Source of the DNA: Lederbergia galactosidilytica
GTDB lineage: Bacteria > Bacillota > Bacilli > Bacillales > Bacillaceae_C
Reading direction: 5' to 3'
NCBI RefSeq assembly: GCF_017873565.1
Contig: NZ_JAGGKH010000018.1
Span: forward strand, 36,998-100,997
Length of the DNA: 64,000 bases
This document shows positions 37,582 to 47,020 of this stretch, one piece after another; positions within the stretch are counted from its first letter, which is position 1; the number at the start of each line of letters is the position of its first letter. Under the pieces are notes generated by a model. The model ran no database searches. It was given only the letters and a program-made list of their open reading frames with translations, and had not been told where the DNA came from. Made by a program: the position numbers and the translations under genes.

Positions 37582-38433
37582 TTATTTAGTCACAAATAAT
37601 ACGCCAACTGTATTGGGTCCACAATGAGATGATATAGTACAACCAGCTCTCGTGACGAGTATTTCTTTGAAATCAGCCACTTCTTCGATTGTTTTCTTTA
37701 CTATATCAATATTTTCAGACGAAGTACCTGAATGAGTGATAAAAATGCGATCAAGTTTAAGATCCGATCGCTCGTTAAGCTTATCCAATGTATAGCGTTT
37801 TAAGGTTTTTGACAAAGCACCACGATATTTTTTCCCTACATTCATATTTCCACTTGTCGGATCAACTTCAATACATGGTTTAATATTTAGTAAATTCGCA
37901 CTAAAAGCTGCAATGGCCGAGCATCTCCCTCCCTCACGTAAGTATGTAAGTTTATCGATGACAAAGCTTGCTTGCACTTTTAATTTCAATTGGTTTATTT
38001 CTTCGGAGATTTGCGCGGCAGGCATCCCTTTAGCAATACGCTCAGCAGCTTCAATAACAAGAAGTCCCATTCCAGTTGAGAGATTGCCTGAATCAACGGG
38101 ATAAATATTCCCAAGCTCTTCCGCCGCAATGCAAGCATTTTGATAGGATGAAGATAGGCCTGAACCTAAACTAATATGAACAACTTCATATCCCTGATCA
38201 ATCCATTGTTTAAAATAATCGATATATTCTTTAGGGTTGGGAGCAGAAGTTTTCGGCAAAATGCGTTGTTTCTCATAAGTATCATAAATGTCATCTGGTG
38301 TAATATTGACTCCATCCTCATATTGTTTATTCCCTAAATTAATATGAAGCGGTTGGCAATGAACTTTATATCGTTGTTTTAAACAATCATCCAAATCACA
38401 AGTACTATCTGCACTTAATATTATTTTCTTCAT
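37582..38433 (-). CDS. DegV family fatty-acid-binding protein
   Basis: 283 residues. MKKIILSADSTCDL at the N-terminus, TSAPNPKEYIDYF, SLGSGLSSSYQNA and VDSGNLSTGMGLLV are typical of DegV/FakB. These proteins bind a fatty acid and present it to the kinase FakA so that exogenous fatty acids enter phospholipid synthesis. FakA is not in the window. Start is ATG at 38433, seven bases after GGGGGAG; a longer GTG reading overlaps that site. Confidence 0.9.
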   Translation of the reverse strand: MKKIILSADSTCDLDDCLKQRYKVHCQPLHINLGNKQYEDGVNITPDDIYDTYEKQRILPKTSAPNPKEYIDYFKQWIDQGYEVVHISLGSGLSSSYQNACIAAEELGNIYPVDSGNLSTGMGLLVIEAAERIAKGMPAAQISEEINQLKLKVQASFVIDKLTYLREGGRCSAIAAFSANLLNIKPCIEVDPTSGNMNVGKKYRGALSKTLKRYTLDKLNERSDLKLDRIFITHSGTSSENIDIVKKTIEEVADFKEILVTRAGCTISSHCGPNTVGVLFVTK

Positions 38434-38590
38434 TATATTCTCCCCCACTTAACATATAAGCATTAATTAACTGTTATTATGTTATATCGATATAATACCA
38501 TAGGTTTTTAAAATAATTCATGCTAGTTGACTTTACACAAAGCAATCTCCTTCAGCTGTTTCTTAGGATTCGCTTCTTCATGCGTAAGAA

Positions 38591-38620
38591 AAAGAGAAGG
38601 GAAACAATACCCTTCTCTTT
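38591..38620 (-). terminator. Terminator after the small membrane protein remnant
   Basis: Perfect 11-bp stem AAAGAGAAGGG / CCCTTCTCTTT. On the minus strand it begins right at the stop of the remnant gene and runs into TTTTTCTT. Confidence 0.8.
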
Positions 38621-38840
38621 ATTGTAACTTGTTTTTGCTGATAAACTTTGTCAAATCAATAGCTATGAATAATGCGAATAAAGATATGACAAGAAGTGGA
38701 AGTAAACTTGTATTTCCAAAACTTGACCTCGAACGGAGCTGGCATTTGATCCCATAAAGGACTAATCGTCATACATCATTGGTAGTAACATACTAGAGAT
38801 TATTCGCATAGAGAAAAGCAGAGCTAGAACTGGCTACAAA
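38619..38840 (-). pseudogene. Decayed paralogue of the small membrane protein at 61139-61378
   Basis: The minus strand reads SFGNTSLLPLLVISLFALFI, then AIDLTKFISKNKLQ and a stop at 38619. This matches the C-terminus of the 79-residue protein at 61139-61378 (FGSTSSISPLVISLIALGIA then TKLINKK), with 17 of 31 positions identical by my alignment. Upstream, ISSMLLPMMY in another frame matches its ILSGMLLTMFY, with stops and frame changes in between. So one intact and one broken copy exist in the window. The terminator is still intact. Confidence 0.65.
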
Positions 38841-38931
38841 TATAAATGATTTTTTCTAGATTCTGCAAACCATATTTATACACGTATGAAAATCATTTAT
38901 AAAATTACTCTAGGGATGTCTAACGTTAAAT

Positions 38932-39807
38932 TTAATGAATATCATGTTTTTTCATGTTGCCACCCTTAACTTCTGCAACATCATATACAGCGACAAAGGC
39001 ATTTTTGTCCACTTCATAAATAATTTCTTTCATTTTACTGTCTTCTAGACGGTTAATAATACAAGTAATTTCTTTGAATTTTTCATTCGAATAACCACCC
39101 TCAACTAAATTATATGTCGCGGTTCGACCTAATCGATCCCTGATGGTTTCGACCATTAATTCAGGATTAGTTGTGATAATTTTAAATGTTTTTGAACCAC
39201 TTAAACCTTCTTCAACAATATGAATCACCTTTGAAGCAATAAAGTAGGCAATCCCTGACATAAAAGCTCCTTGAAGACCAAAAACAGTTGATACGATGAT
39301 AAACACAAATAAGTTTAGGAAAAGGATAAGATCACTAGTTCCAAATGGTAATTTCCGAGCAAGCAGTACGGCTAACATATCAATGCCGTCTAAGGCACCA
39401 CCATTTCTTAAAGCTAACCCCATACCTGTACCAATAATAATTCCGCCAACTACAGTAACTAATAATGTATCACCTTGAATAATAGTCGGTATATGGTGCA
39501 TAAGACTTGTACTAACTGCAAGTGAAGCAATACCAATTACGGAATAAATAGCGAAGCTTTTACCGATTTGCTTATAACCTAGAAATATAAAGGGAATATT
39601 TAGCACAGCAATAAGAAGTCCTAAGGGCAGTCCAACTAATTGTGACCCTACAATGCTTAGGCCTGTTACTCCCCCGTCCGAAACATTATTTGGGATTAAT
39701 ATTGATTCCAATCCATAGGCAGTAATAAATGCTCCTACTATCACCGCTACTGCACGTAGTATTTTTTTTAGTATGCCTGTCTTTTTTTTCGTTTCATTTG
39801 TACTCAT
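38932..39807 (-). CDS. YitT family membrane protein
   Basis: 291 residues: five to six membrane helices (about 15-185) followed by the cytoplasmic DUF2179 domain (about 205-280). Family motifs IPNNVSDGGVTGLSI and GGALDGIDMLAVLLARK are present. Bacilli have several YitT paralogues; transport of a small molecule is suspected but not established. ATG at 39807 follows AGAGGAATGAA. Confidence 0.88.
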   Translation of the reverse strand: MSTNETKKKTGILKKILRAVAVIVGAFITAYGLESILIPNNVSDGGVTGLSIVGSQLVGLPLGLLIAVLNIPFIFLGYKQIGKSFAIYSVIGIASLAVSTSLMHHIPTIIQGDTLLVTVVGGIIIGTGMGLALRNGGALDGIDMLAVLLARKLPFGTSDLILFLNLFVFIIVSTVFGLQGAFMSGIAYFIASKVIHIVEEGLSGSKTFKIITTNPELMVETIRDRLGRTATYNLVEGGYSNEKFKEITCIINRLEDSKMKEIIYEVDKNAFVAVYDVAEVKGGNMKKHDIH

Positions 39808-40323
39808 TTCATTCCTCTTTCCAAACTTTTTTCTTTCGTTTTATGTAACTATATTTTTATATTTTATAGTTTCTAGTAAGACAAGTGCAAGTATTTCATC
39901 AATAGAATGACAACCATAGTTTGTTCTTGGACGAAACATTGTATGCTAGTTACTATGTAATAATCTATTTTTTTTGCTGCGCCCATAGTTGCCAATGAAT
40001 TACTTTATATTCAGTACTGCTCTGATTATTTTTATATTAAAAGCGTCAGCTGGCAACCAAAAAAGACTTGGAAAGGAGAGTTTTCTTTCCAAGCCACTTC
40101 ATTACATAATCTTTAGGATGTTCTTTTAATATAAAATGCCAAGTCTAAAACAATTCAATAAAAGTGCAAACAGTATTGGAAAAGCAATAGAACTTGCTTA
40201 TTTTCTTCATTGAACACTTTTTTAAATTTTCCTCGTAACATCTATAGCCTTCTTTGATACAATGAAGATATCTAAAAATATAAAATTTATGGAATATATC
40301 TTATTTACTTAAGGAGGAAACAA
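39808..40323. other. Intergenic stretch with an orphan minus-strand hairpin
   Basis: CTTGGAAAG (40067-40075) pairs with CTTTCCAAG (40085-40093), and the minus strand continues with TCTTTTTTGG, as an intrinsic terminator would. No annotated minus-strand gene ends there. The rest shows only promoter-like A+T-rich sequence for the divergent genes. Confidence 0.5.
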
Positions 40324-41073
40324 ATGAATTTAGGCGCTCCGATCGCTGTAGGTAATACAGCAGAAATCTATCTATGTGATAACAAGATTATTAAAGTTTT
40401 TAAAGATTTTCTACCGCCTACGGAATCTTTATATGAAGCAAACAAGCAGAAATATGTTTATTCCTGCGGACTTCCAGTTCCTAAAATACTGAATGTTACA
40501 GAAATTGCTGGAAAACAAGCGATCATTATGGAATATGTGGAGGGTAAAACAATCGGTGATCTTTTATTAAAAAACATGGAGCGTACTGAATATTTTATAA
40601 ATATTTCAGTAGAGATACAACAAAATATCCATGCGCATGTCGCTGATTCATTAGAACCTATGTCAGAACAATTAATCCGAAAAATCCAAGCATCCAGCTT
40701 TTTAGATAATAAACATAAGTCTCTCTTAACCAAAAAATTGAATGGTATAAAATATGAGGAAAGACTCTGTCATGGGGATTATCATTTATTTAACTTAATT
40801 CAAGCAATTCATGATGTAGTAATTATTGATTGGGTTGATTCCAGTGCTGGTGATATACGCGCCGATGTTTGCCATACATATCTCTTATACTCTCAGTTTT
40901 CAGAAAAATTGGCAGAAATGTATCTACAGATTTATTGTAAGAAAAGCGGGTTATTAAAAGACGAGATTATGCAATGGGCGCCTATCATTGCAGGGGCAAA
41001 ATTATCGGAAAACATGCCCTCCGAAAATGTCAAACGGTTTCTAGAGATCGTACATTCTGATTGCCCTCATTAA
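40324..41073 (+). CDS. APH-family phosphotransferase (aminoglycoside kinase-like)
   Basis: 249 residues with a protein-kinase-like fold. Catalytic loop LCHGDYHLFNL with Asp152 and Asn157, metal-binding VVIIDWVDS with Asp169, and the N-lobe Lys in IIKVFKDF. Such proteins phosphorylate small molecules, sometimes aminoglycosides or macrolides, but many chromosomal copies have other substrates. ATG at 40324 follows AAGGAGGAAAC. It converges with the next gene at 17 bp distance. Confidence 0.85.
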   Translation: MNLGAPIAVGNTAEIYLCDNKIIKVFKDFLPPTESLYEANKQKYVYSCGLPVPKILNVTEIAGKQAIIMEYVEGKTIGDLLLKNMERTEYFINISVEIQQNIHAHVADSLEPMSEQLIRKIQASSFLDNKHKSLLTKKLNGIKYEERLCHGDYHLFNLIQAIHDVVIIDWVDSSAGDIRADVCHTYLLYSQFSEKLAEMYLQIYCKKSGLLKDEIMQWAPIIAGAKLSENMPSENVKRFLEIVHSDCPH

Positions 41074-41090
41074 TAGATGTTATACTGTAT

Positions 41091-41897
41091 TTATTGACTA
41101 GAATTCGATAATTCCAATTGTTTTGCTTTGGCTGCCGGCGTTAAACCATATCCTATATACCATTCATCAACTCCTTTAATTGCAAGCATGATCGAGTATT
41201 CATTACTTTTAAATTGTCCAATACGTGCATGAACGGGATTTTGAAGCTTCGGTGAAATGACGCCACTTGCATCTATTACCAGTTCCAACTGTGAACCAAT
41301 GGGTACTTTTTCTAATGTAGATGCCTGCACAATTGCCTGATAAGTTTGGCCATTGCTATTTAATAATTTATCCTTCTCTTTTAAAATGTTTAACTCAAAC
41401 ATTGGAGCCTCTCTCTTTGCCGCTTTTTTAACAGCACGAATTCTCTCCCATGAAACCGTGAAAAATAAATACATTAGGATTGCTATTATTATACAGCCCA
41501 TAACGATGATCCATTCTATCACCCCAGGGCCAGCAGGTTTTTCTTCAAATAATTGACCATTGTTAGATGACTTTAAAACCGTTATTTGTTCGCCAATTTT
41601 AATATCATTACTACGAACCTGGCCCTGTGATCCATCCGGTAAATCCACTTTGACCATTCGTACTTCCTCAAAATGGCGATTTATTCTCGTTCCGACAATC
41701 TGGCTGCCTTGAAATTCAGCAGTTGCAGTTACTTCAATTGGTTCATAGCGTATTGACAGTGTACGAATATGATCCAAACTGATCACAGTGGCAAAACTGA
41801 CACAACCGATAAATATAATAATGAACGCAATAAACAACTTTCTCTCTTTTGCTAAATATTTCCTAATACTAGGTGAATTCAGGATAGTTTTATTCAA
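41091..41897 (-). CDS. Membrane protein of unknown function
   Basis: 268 residues with two membrane helices, about 22-42 and 127-150. Between them is an extracellular beta-rich domain of about 85 residues (EPIEVTATAEFQGSQIVG; VKVDLPDGSQGQV), similar in style to DUF3592. The C-terminal cytoplasmic part is also beta-rich. I do not recognise a named family. TTG start at 41897 is ten bases after AAGGAG. No operon partner. Confidence 0.75.
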   Translation of the reverse strand: MNKTILNSPSIRKYLAKERKLFIAFIIIFIGCVSFATVISLDHIRTLSIRYEPIEVTATAEFQGSQIVGTRINRHFEEVRMVKVDLPDGSQGQVRSNDIKIGEQITVLKSSNNGQLFEEKPAGPGVIEWIIVMGCIIIAILMYLFFTVSWERIRAVKKAAKREAPMFELNILKEKDKLLNSNGQTYQAIVQASTLEKVPIGSQLELVIDASGVISPKLQNPVHARIGQFKSNEYSIMLAIKGVDEWYIGYGLTPAAKAKQLELSNSSQ

Positions 41898-42183
41898 TAT
41901 CTCTGCACTCCTTTACTAGCCGCTTTTTTCACGATGTATTGAATCCTTTTTTCATATTTTAATTTTAGACATCGCTCAACCTTCAGAATTTATTGTTTAA
42001 AAAGGATTTTAGAAAGTCGGGACTGTTTTGTGCATTGAATGATTTATGCTAAGCTATCCTGCTTAGATTTCTCATGAATAATAGTACGATATTTGTTATG
42101 AACATAGAACAATTGCCAGCTCCTATAAATCAGACGCTTCCAAACTGTTCCTTACACCTCATCAAATATCAAATCTCGAATAT

Positions 42184-43590
42184 TTATTGGATTTTTAATA
42201 ATTCGCTAATTGCTTTATATGCTTTAGAAGTCTGAGCATAGTTTAACCAATCAAAAGAAACCATTTCTTTACTCGTTGTACATATTTCTACTATATCCAT
42301 ATCATGAACGACGGTATGGATTGGCTTCCACTCTCCATTCACTTTGGCATTGGACATTTTCCTTGCTATTTGAGGATTTAATGAAAAAGCAAAATCTATA
42401 ATTGTGGATCCTTCAGGTAATGCGATTACATCCATCTTCGGGGTAAAGACTGTCATTTCTCTTTGAAGTAATTCAAAAGAGATTAATTCCTCAAATTCAA
42501 TTGGCGTATTTGTAATAGATTTTACAGCATGAATGGAGTCTCCTAATAAATCTCCACTTAATGCTCTAATCTCTTCCATTGTCAAACCATTTCTTAATAA
42601 GCCAAATACTCCGGCATCATAGATTTCCCTGTCTTTCTCGGATTTGATAATAAAATGAACCTCAATATTATTGATTAGCACTTTAGTATTGATTTGTTTT
42701 AAAAAAGGTGAAATCTCAATCGCGATATTATCAACCATTTGATGTAGTGACGGTTTATATAATTTATGGATAACTCCTAAAGCAGTATAGCAGTCCATTT
42801 TCGATTTAGTGATAACGTTTATGAAAAACAAATCAGCAAGGTCATGTTCTTCCTGTAATAAAGAGTAAGATTGGTATAAAGGCACTTTAGTCCATTTTAG
42901 CTCAGTAATAAATGGAGCACCTTCTTTCATTATTTCAATCGCACAATTATTATATATCTTTGTAAAAATATTGGAGTAATTATTCATTAGTGTCTTTATA
43001 TTTTTAAATTTAGGTGGATTTAAATAACTAAAGCCAAGTTCTTCTAACTCTTCTTGGAGTTTATACAATCCTAATTTTTCTGCCAGCGGAGAGAAAAAAA
43101 TTAATGTTTCATTGGCATATGGTACTTTCTTTTCAACCCTTTTAACTGCAAGTGTTCTCATATTATGTAATCGATCCGCGATTTTCACTGCAGCCACTCT
43201 AATATCTTTTACAGAAGCGAAAAGTAATTTCTCCGTATTTATGGCACTGTACTCTTCCTTTCTAACCTTTCCTTTTTCAACTTTCGTTAAGCCTTCCACA
43301 ATCTCCGCAACCCGTTCACCGAACCTTCTGTCAATTTCAAGTATAGGTACAGAAGTATCTTCTACAACATCATGAAGTAATGCGGAAATTAGTGTGGTGA
43401 TATCCGCATGATAGGCTAAAAGAATTTCACATACTGCTATTGGATGAGTGATATAAGGTTCTCCTGTAGCCCTCTTTTGCCCATCATGTGCTTCTTCAGC
43501 AAAATCGAACGCTACTTTTAAAAGTTCCAATTCCTTCCTCGGGAGATAATCAATTTTTTTAATTAACCCTTCTTTTAAGGCGTCCGCCAC
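42184..43590 (-). CDS. Short Rel-like protein: intact HD hydrolase, eroded synthetase, TGS domain
   Basis: 468 residues against about 730 for bacterial Rel. Residues 25-170 form the (p)ppGpp hydrolase HD domain with THPIAV (His49), ALLHDVVEDT (His73, Asp74) and KIADRLHNMRTL (Asp139). Residues about 230-330 align to the synthetase domain (DLADLFFINVITKSKMDCYT then ALGVIHKLYKP) but lack the substrate-binding Arg/Lys cluster and the conserved KDYIA and GYQSLHT motifs. A TGS domain follows (about 390-450: TVFTPKMDVIALPEGSTIID). The ACT domain is missing. Probably a hydrolase-only alarmone enzyme. GTG start at 43590. Confidence 0.87.
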   Translation of the reverse strand: MADALKEGLIKKIDYLPRKELELLKVAFDFAEEAHDGQKRATGEPYITHPIAVCEILLAYHADITTLISALLHDVVEDTSVPILEIDRRFGERVAEIVEGLTKVEKGKVRKEEYSAINTEKLLFASVKDIRVAAVKIADRLHNMRTLAVKRVEKKVPYANETLIFFSPLAEKLGLYKLQEELEELGFSYLNPPKFKNIKTLMNNYSNIFTKIYNNCAIEIMKEGAPFITELKWTKVPLYQSYSLLQEEHDLADLFFINVITKSKMDCYTALGVIHKLYKPSLHQMVDNIAIEISPFLKQINTKVLINNIEVHFIIKSEKDREIYDAGVFGLLRNGLTMEEIRALSGDLLGDSIHAVKSITNTPIEFEELISFELLQREMTVFTPKMDVIALPEGSTIIDFAFSLNPQIARKMSNAKVNGEWKPIHTVVHDMDIVEICTTSKEMVSFDWLNYAQTSKAYKAISELLKIQ

Positions 43591-43734
43591 GATATCCTCA
43601 CCCTTTTTGAGTAATTATAACACTCAAATGTTTATTTTCTATAATATTTTTTTAAATGGGTTAAAAATATCGTGAATTCCGCATCCTTCCAAACAAAAGT
43701 TAACAAAGAATGGACTTTCGTATATTTGTTCACA

Positions 43735-43774
43735 AAAAACACCATCCCCTAAAAATAAAGTATGGTGCGTTTTT
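43735..43774. terminator. Hairpin upstream of the IS605 relic
   Basis: AAAAACACCAT (43735-43745) pairs with ATGGTGCGTTTTT (43762-43774) apart from one base. Flanked by A and T runs, so it could terminate in either direction, but no intact gene ends at it. Confidence 0.45.
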
Positions 43775-43887
43775 AGAAGTCCTCAATATAAAGAATGTTA
43801 TGATGTTATGATGTGACGCATAGTAAAGCAAAACCATCCGATATAAAACTGCGATGATCAATACAGAAACTTTTTTAAATTTAACTG

Positions 43888-44043
43888 GCCAAAGTTCGAG
43901 ACGATAATAAGCCACAAGACCGCAAATATACGTGTAAATGTGGATTCGAAAAACATCGCGATTTAGTCGGTGCTATGAATATTCGATACGCACCTGTGAT
44001 TGATGGTAATAGTCAATCACAGGGTGCGTATGCACTGTCTTAG
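43888..44043 (+). pseudogene. TnpB (IS200/IS605 family) C-terminal remnant
   Basis: In frame one reads DRKYTCKCGFEKHRDLVGAM, then NIRYAPVIDGNSQSQGAYA and LS before TAG at 44041. This is the end of the TnpB zinc ribbon (second CxC pair) plus the conserved RDxxGAxNI of the RuvC-like nuclease. About 350 residues upstream are lost. A near-perfect 16-bp hairpin (43989-44003 with 44013-44028) lies within the coding end. No TnpA gene is present. Confidence 0.82.
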
Positions 44044-44180
44044 GAGGGGTAATGAGATACCCTCATCTTGAAGGCTGTTCAAAACAGAAATGGACTGCGA
44101 ATGTTTAGTCATTCAAGAATCCCACCCGTTAAACCGCAAGGTCTAGGGCTTGCGCATTTAGACGTCGGAGTCCCAAATTG
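44044..44180 (+). mobile_element. Right-end and possible omega-RNA scaffold of the IS605 relic
   Basis: Beyond the tnpB stop lies CATTCAAGAATCCCACCCG (from 44112) and then the hairpin CGCAAG/CTTGCG (44134-44153), followed by a TTTAGACGTCGGAG segment. This is the layout of an IS605-family right end. In intact elements this region, with the 3' end of tnpB, is transcribed as the guide RNA of TnpB. Assignment rests on arrangement and hairpins, not on a database match. Confidence 0.6.
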
Positions 44181-44296
44181 TCATAGAGTCTGGCATTATA
44201 ATTGAAATAGTTGTTTAACATTAGCAAGAACATACACTACACATTTTGATAAGCTCTCCAGCAAAGCCTCAGTCCTCGTAATTTTGGAGAATTTTT

Positions 44297-44416
44297 CTAT
44301 TTACTCTTTCGTATTTCCTGGCGCTTAAAAGGCTTCGAGTATTGAGTTTCTTCCCTGTATTGGCGCTCCGCATCTTTTTTAAAGACTTCCATTGCTTTGG
44401 TGTAAAGGAAACTCAC
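44297..44416 (-). CDS. Small basic protein, 39 residues
   Basis: GTG-started ORF with an ideal ribosome binding site, GAGGAGGG, eight bases upstream. Product begins MSFLYTKAMEVFKKDAERQ and continues YREETQYSKPFKRQEIRKSK; it is highly charged, helical in the first half and Lys/Arg-rich at the end. No hydrophobic segment. I do not recognise the family. It lies between the IS605 relic and the threonyl-tRNA synthetase gene, in a 1.2-kb region with no other gene. The site strength and amino acid make-up support translation. Confidence 0.55.
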   Translation of the reverse strand: MSFLYTKAMEVFKKDAERQYREETQYSKPFKRQEIRKSK

Positions 44417-44785
44417 TATTTTAGCCCTCCTCATTTTCTTCTTATTTCTACCATTTCCGTTTTCCCACCGACCAAAACGTTATTTTTAAAATTGTTTGTA
44501 TGAGAAATTTCTTGTTGTTTGTTTATCTGCAAAATCGGCGAATATCATACAAACTAGTATATGCAATCTTAGATTATTGCAAATGGTAGAAGATTGATTA
44601 ATCACAAGAAGTGACTTTTTTAAAGCACTTGCGGTTATTCTATTATCTAAGGCTATATGGCTGCGAAAAATTATATAATTAGCTAAAGTTTATTATCTTC
44701 AGACCGCATATACAGAGATTTCTACAGAAAGTGAGAGACCAACAATACTTTGGAAAGCGACTGTTAATAAAATTAACACGCCCTA

Positions 44786-46735
44786 TTATAGATTTTTTTG
44801 GATATTTTCAGCTCCCTTGAGGCTATGACCTTCTATTTGTTGAACAATCTTCGCTTGAAAGTTTTTTAATATTTCATTCTTTGATTGTTGTTCCCCGTAT
44901 TCTCTTATATTAACCGTTCCTGCATTTACTTCATTGTCACCTATAATGACCATGTACGGAATTTTTTGTATTTGTGCTTCTCTTATTTTGTAACCCAGCT
45001 TTTCATTTCGATCATCGACTTGTACCCTTATACCTGCTTGTTTCAATTCTTGGTGAATGTTTAAACAGTAATCCAAATGAACTTGAGAAACTGGGATGAT
45101 TTGCACCTGTACTGGTGCCAGCCATACTGGAAAAGCTCCAGCAAAATGTTCAATCAAAATTCCAAAGAAACGATCAATTGAACCGAAAATAGCACGATGG
45201 ATGACAACTGGACGAGCCTTTTCATTATTTTCACTTACATAAGTAAGGTCAAATTTTTCAGGCATTTGAAAATCAAGCTGAATGGTACCACATTGATGGC
45301 TACGTTTTAAAGCATCTTTTATATGAAAATCAATTTTCGGCCCATAAAACGCCCCATCCCCTGCGTTGACTTGATAGTCAACATGAAGTTGATCAAGCAC
45401 ATTTCTTAATGCCGCTTCAGATATCTCCCAAAGAGTGTCATCCCCCAATGAATCATCTGGCCGCGTCGAAAGTTCAACCGAATAATCAAAACCGAATGTA
45501 CGATAAACTTCATCAATTAGGTTAAATACTTGCTTAATTTCACTTTCTATTTGATCTTCCCTAACAAAAATATGGGCATCATCTTGGCAAAATGTCCGTA
45601 CCCTTAGGAGCCCCTTTAATGCACCACTGTATTCATGACGATGAACTTGGCCGAACTCTGCCAGCCGGATAGGGAGATCTCGATATGAATAAAGATTTTT
45701 TTTTAAAATAAGCATATGTCCTGGACAATTCATTGGTTTTAAAGCAAATTTTGTTTTATCCACCTCTGTAAAATACATATTTTCATGATAATGATCCCAA
45801 TGACCGGATTTCTCCCATAGCTCTTGATTCATCATAAATGGTGTACGTACTTCATCATAGTCCGCATTACTTTGTACTTCTCTGGCAAAATTCTCTAGCT
45901 CATTCCTTATTACTTGCCCTTTTGCTAAATAGAACGGCATCCCGGGAGCTTCCTCAGAGAACATGAATAATCCTAATTGTTTCCCCAGTTTACGATGATC
46001 TCGTTTTTCTGCCTCTTCAAGAAAACGCAAATGTTCATCCAGAGCCTTTTTATTTTTAAAGGCTACTCCATAAACTCGTTGTAAAACATTATGATCATGA
46101 TCTCCTCGCCAATAAGCACCTGAAACTTTTGTGAGTTGGAATGCCTTGATCAAACCTGTAGAAGGTAGATGGGGACCACGGCAAAGGTCAACGAATTCAC
46201 CTTGTTTATATAAAGTAATTTTTTCATCCTTAGGAAGACCTTTTAATATTTCTATTTTATATGGCTCATCATTTTCTACAAATAATCTCACCGCCTCATC
46301 ATAGGGCACTTCAATACGTTGAATTTCAAAGTTTTCATTTATTATTTTATTCATCTCTTTTTCAATAGCTCGTAAGTTATCTGAATTCAAACTTTGCTCC
46401 AACTTCATATCATAGTAAAATCCATCTTCTATAACAGGCCCTATTCCTAGCTTCACATGACCAAATAATCTCTTAACAGCTTGTGCCAATACATGTGCCG
46501 ATGTGTGCCGTAGAATTTTTATTCCTGCTTCTGAATCTATAGTTAGAATAGAAAGACATGCGTTCCTGTTTAGTTCGTAATTTAAGTCAACAAGTTGATC
46601 ATCTACTTTTCCCGCAACTGCATTTTTTCTTAAACTTGAACTTATAATGCCAGCAACAGTCGCTACAGTAGTACCTATCGGAAATTCCTTTACTTGCTCA
46701 TTTGGAAATTGAATCTTTACTAATTTTCCTCTCAT
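44786..46735 (-). CDS. thrZ: Threonyl-tRNA synthetase, ThrZ type
   Basis: 649 residues in the usual order: TGS domain (1-61), editing domain with the HTSAH motif, catalytic core with motif 2 (FGQVHRHEYSGAL), zinc ligand Cys in KPMNCPGHM and motif 3 (ARPVVIHRAIFGSIDRFFG), then the anticodon-binding domain (about 540-640). Charges tRNA-Thr. Start is ATG at 46735, after AAAGGAGTG; an upstream in-frame ATG lies inside the T-box terminator. The three tandem T-boxes identify it with B. subtilis thrZ, the starvation-induced second synthetase, rather than thrS, which has one. Confidence 0.9.
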   Translation of the reverse strand: MRGKLVKIQFPNEQVKEFPIGTTVATVAGIISSSLRKNAVAGKVDDQLVDLNYELNRNACLSILTIDSEAGIKILRHTSAHVLAQAVKRLFGHVKLGIGPVIEDGFYYDMKLEQSLNSDNLRAIEKEMNKIINENFEIQRIEVPYDEAVRLFVENDEPYKIEILKGLPKDEKITLYKQGEFVDLCRGPHLPSTGLIKAFQLTKVSGAYWRGDHDHNVLQRVYGVAFKNKKALDEHLRFLEEAEKRDHRKLGKQLGLFMFSEEAPGMPFYLAKGQVIRNELENFAREVQSNADYDEVRTPFMMNQELWEKSGHWDHYHENMYFTEVDKTKFALKPMNCPGHMLILKKNLYSYRDLPIRLAEFGQVHRHEYSGALKGLLRVRTFCQDDAHIFVREDQIESEIKQVFNLIDEVYRTFGFDYSVELSTRPDDSLGDDTLWEISEAALRNVLDQLHVDYQVNAGDGAFYGPKIDFHIKDALKRSHQCGTIQLDFQMPEKFDLTYVSENNEKARPVVIHRAIFGSIDRFFGILIEHFAGAFPVWLAPVQVQIIPVSQVHLDYCLNIHQELKQAGIRVQVDDRNEKLGYKIREAQIQKIPYMVIIGDNEVNAGTVNIREYGEQQSKNEILKNFQAKIVQQIEGHSLKGAENIQKNL

Positions 46736-46760
46736 AATCAAACACTCCTTTATGTTGTTA

Positions 46761-47010
46761 AAAATAAAAAACACACTCATCCCTAAGAAAGGGACGAATG
46801 TGTTTTTCGTGGTTCCACCCAATTTCCCATAAGCTCTAAAAAACTTATGGCTCTGGCACCGTAACGTGGTAGGACGGTATTGGATACTTCAATTCCCCAA
46901 TACAGCTCAAAGGTGGTAAGCAACTTTTCTGCGTTAGGAAGATCCCAGCATGACTCCCCTCTCTGTAAACCGGTAAAAGTTACCCATATCCTTGTCATAG
47001 CAGTTATTGT
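46761..47010 (-). ncRNA. T-box riboswitch 3 (nearest thrZ)
   Basis: T-box sequence TGGAACCACG at 46817-46808 (minus). Terminator stem GGGACGAATGTGTT (46791-46804) with AACACACTCATCCC (46770-46783), then a T-run. In stem I, GTAACTTTT pairs with AAAAGTTGC and the specifier loop shows TTACCA, giving ACC (threonine) at 46917-46915. Confidence 0.92.
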
Positions 47011-47020
47011 TTTTTTCAAT

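Noticed and set aside
43795..43815. Short tandem ATGTTATG repeat
   Set aside because: Only about two units; not distinguishable from chance in A+T-rich DNA.
43730..43915. 61-codon minus-strand ORF
   Set aside because: Runs across a hairpin and antisense to the tnpB remnant; no site.
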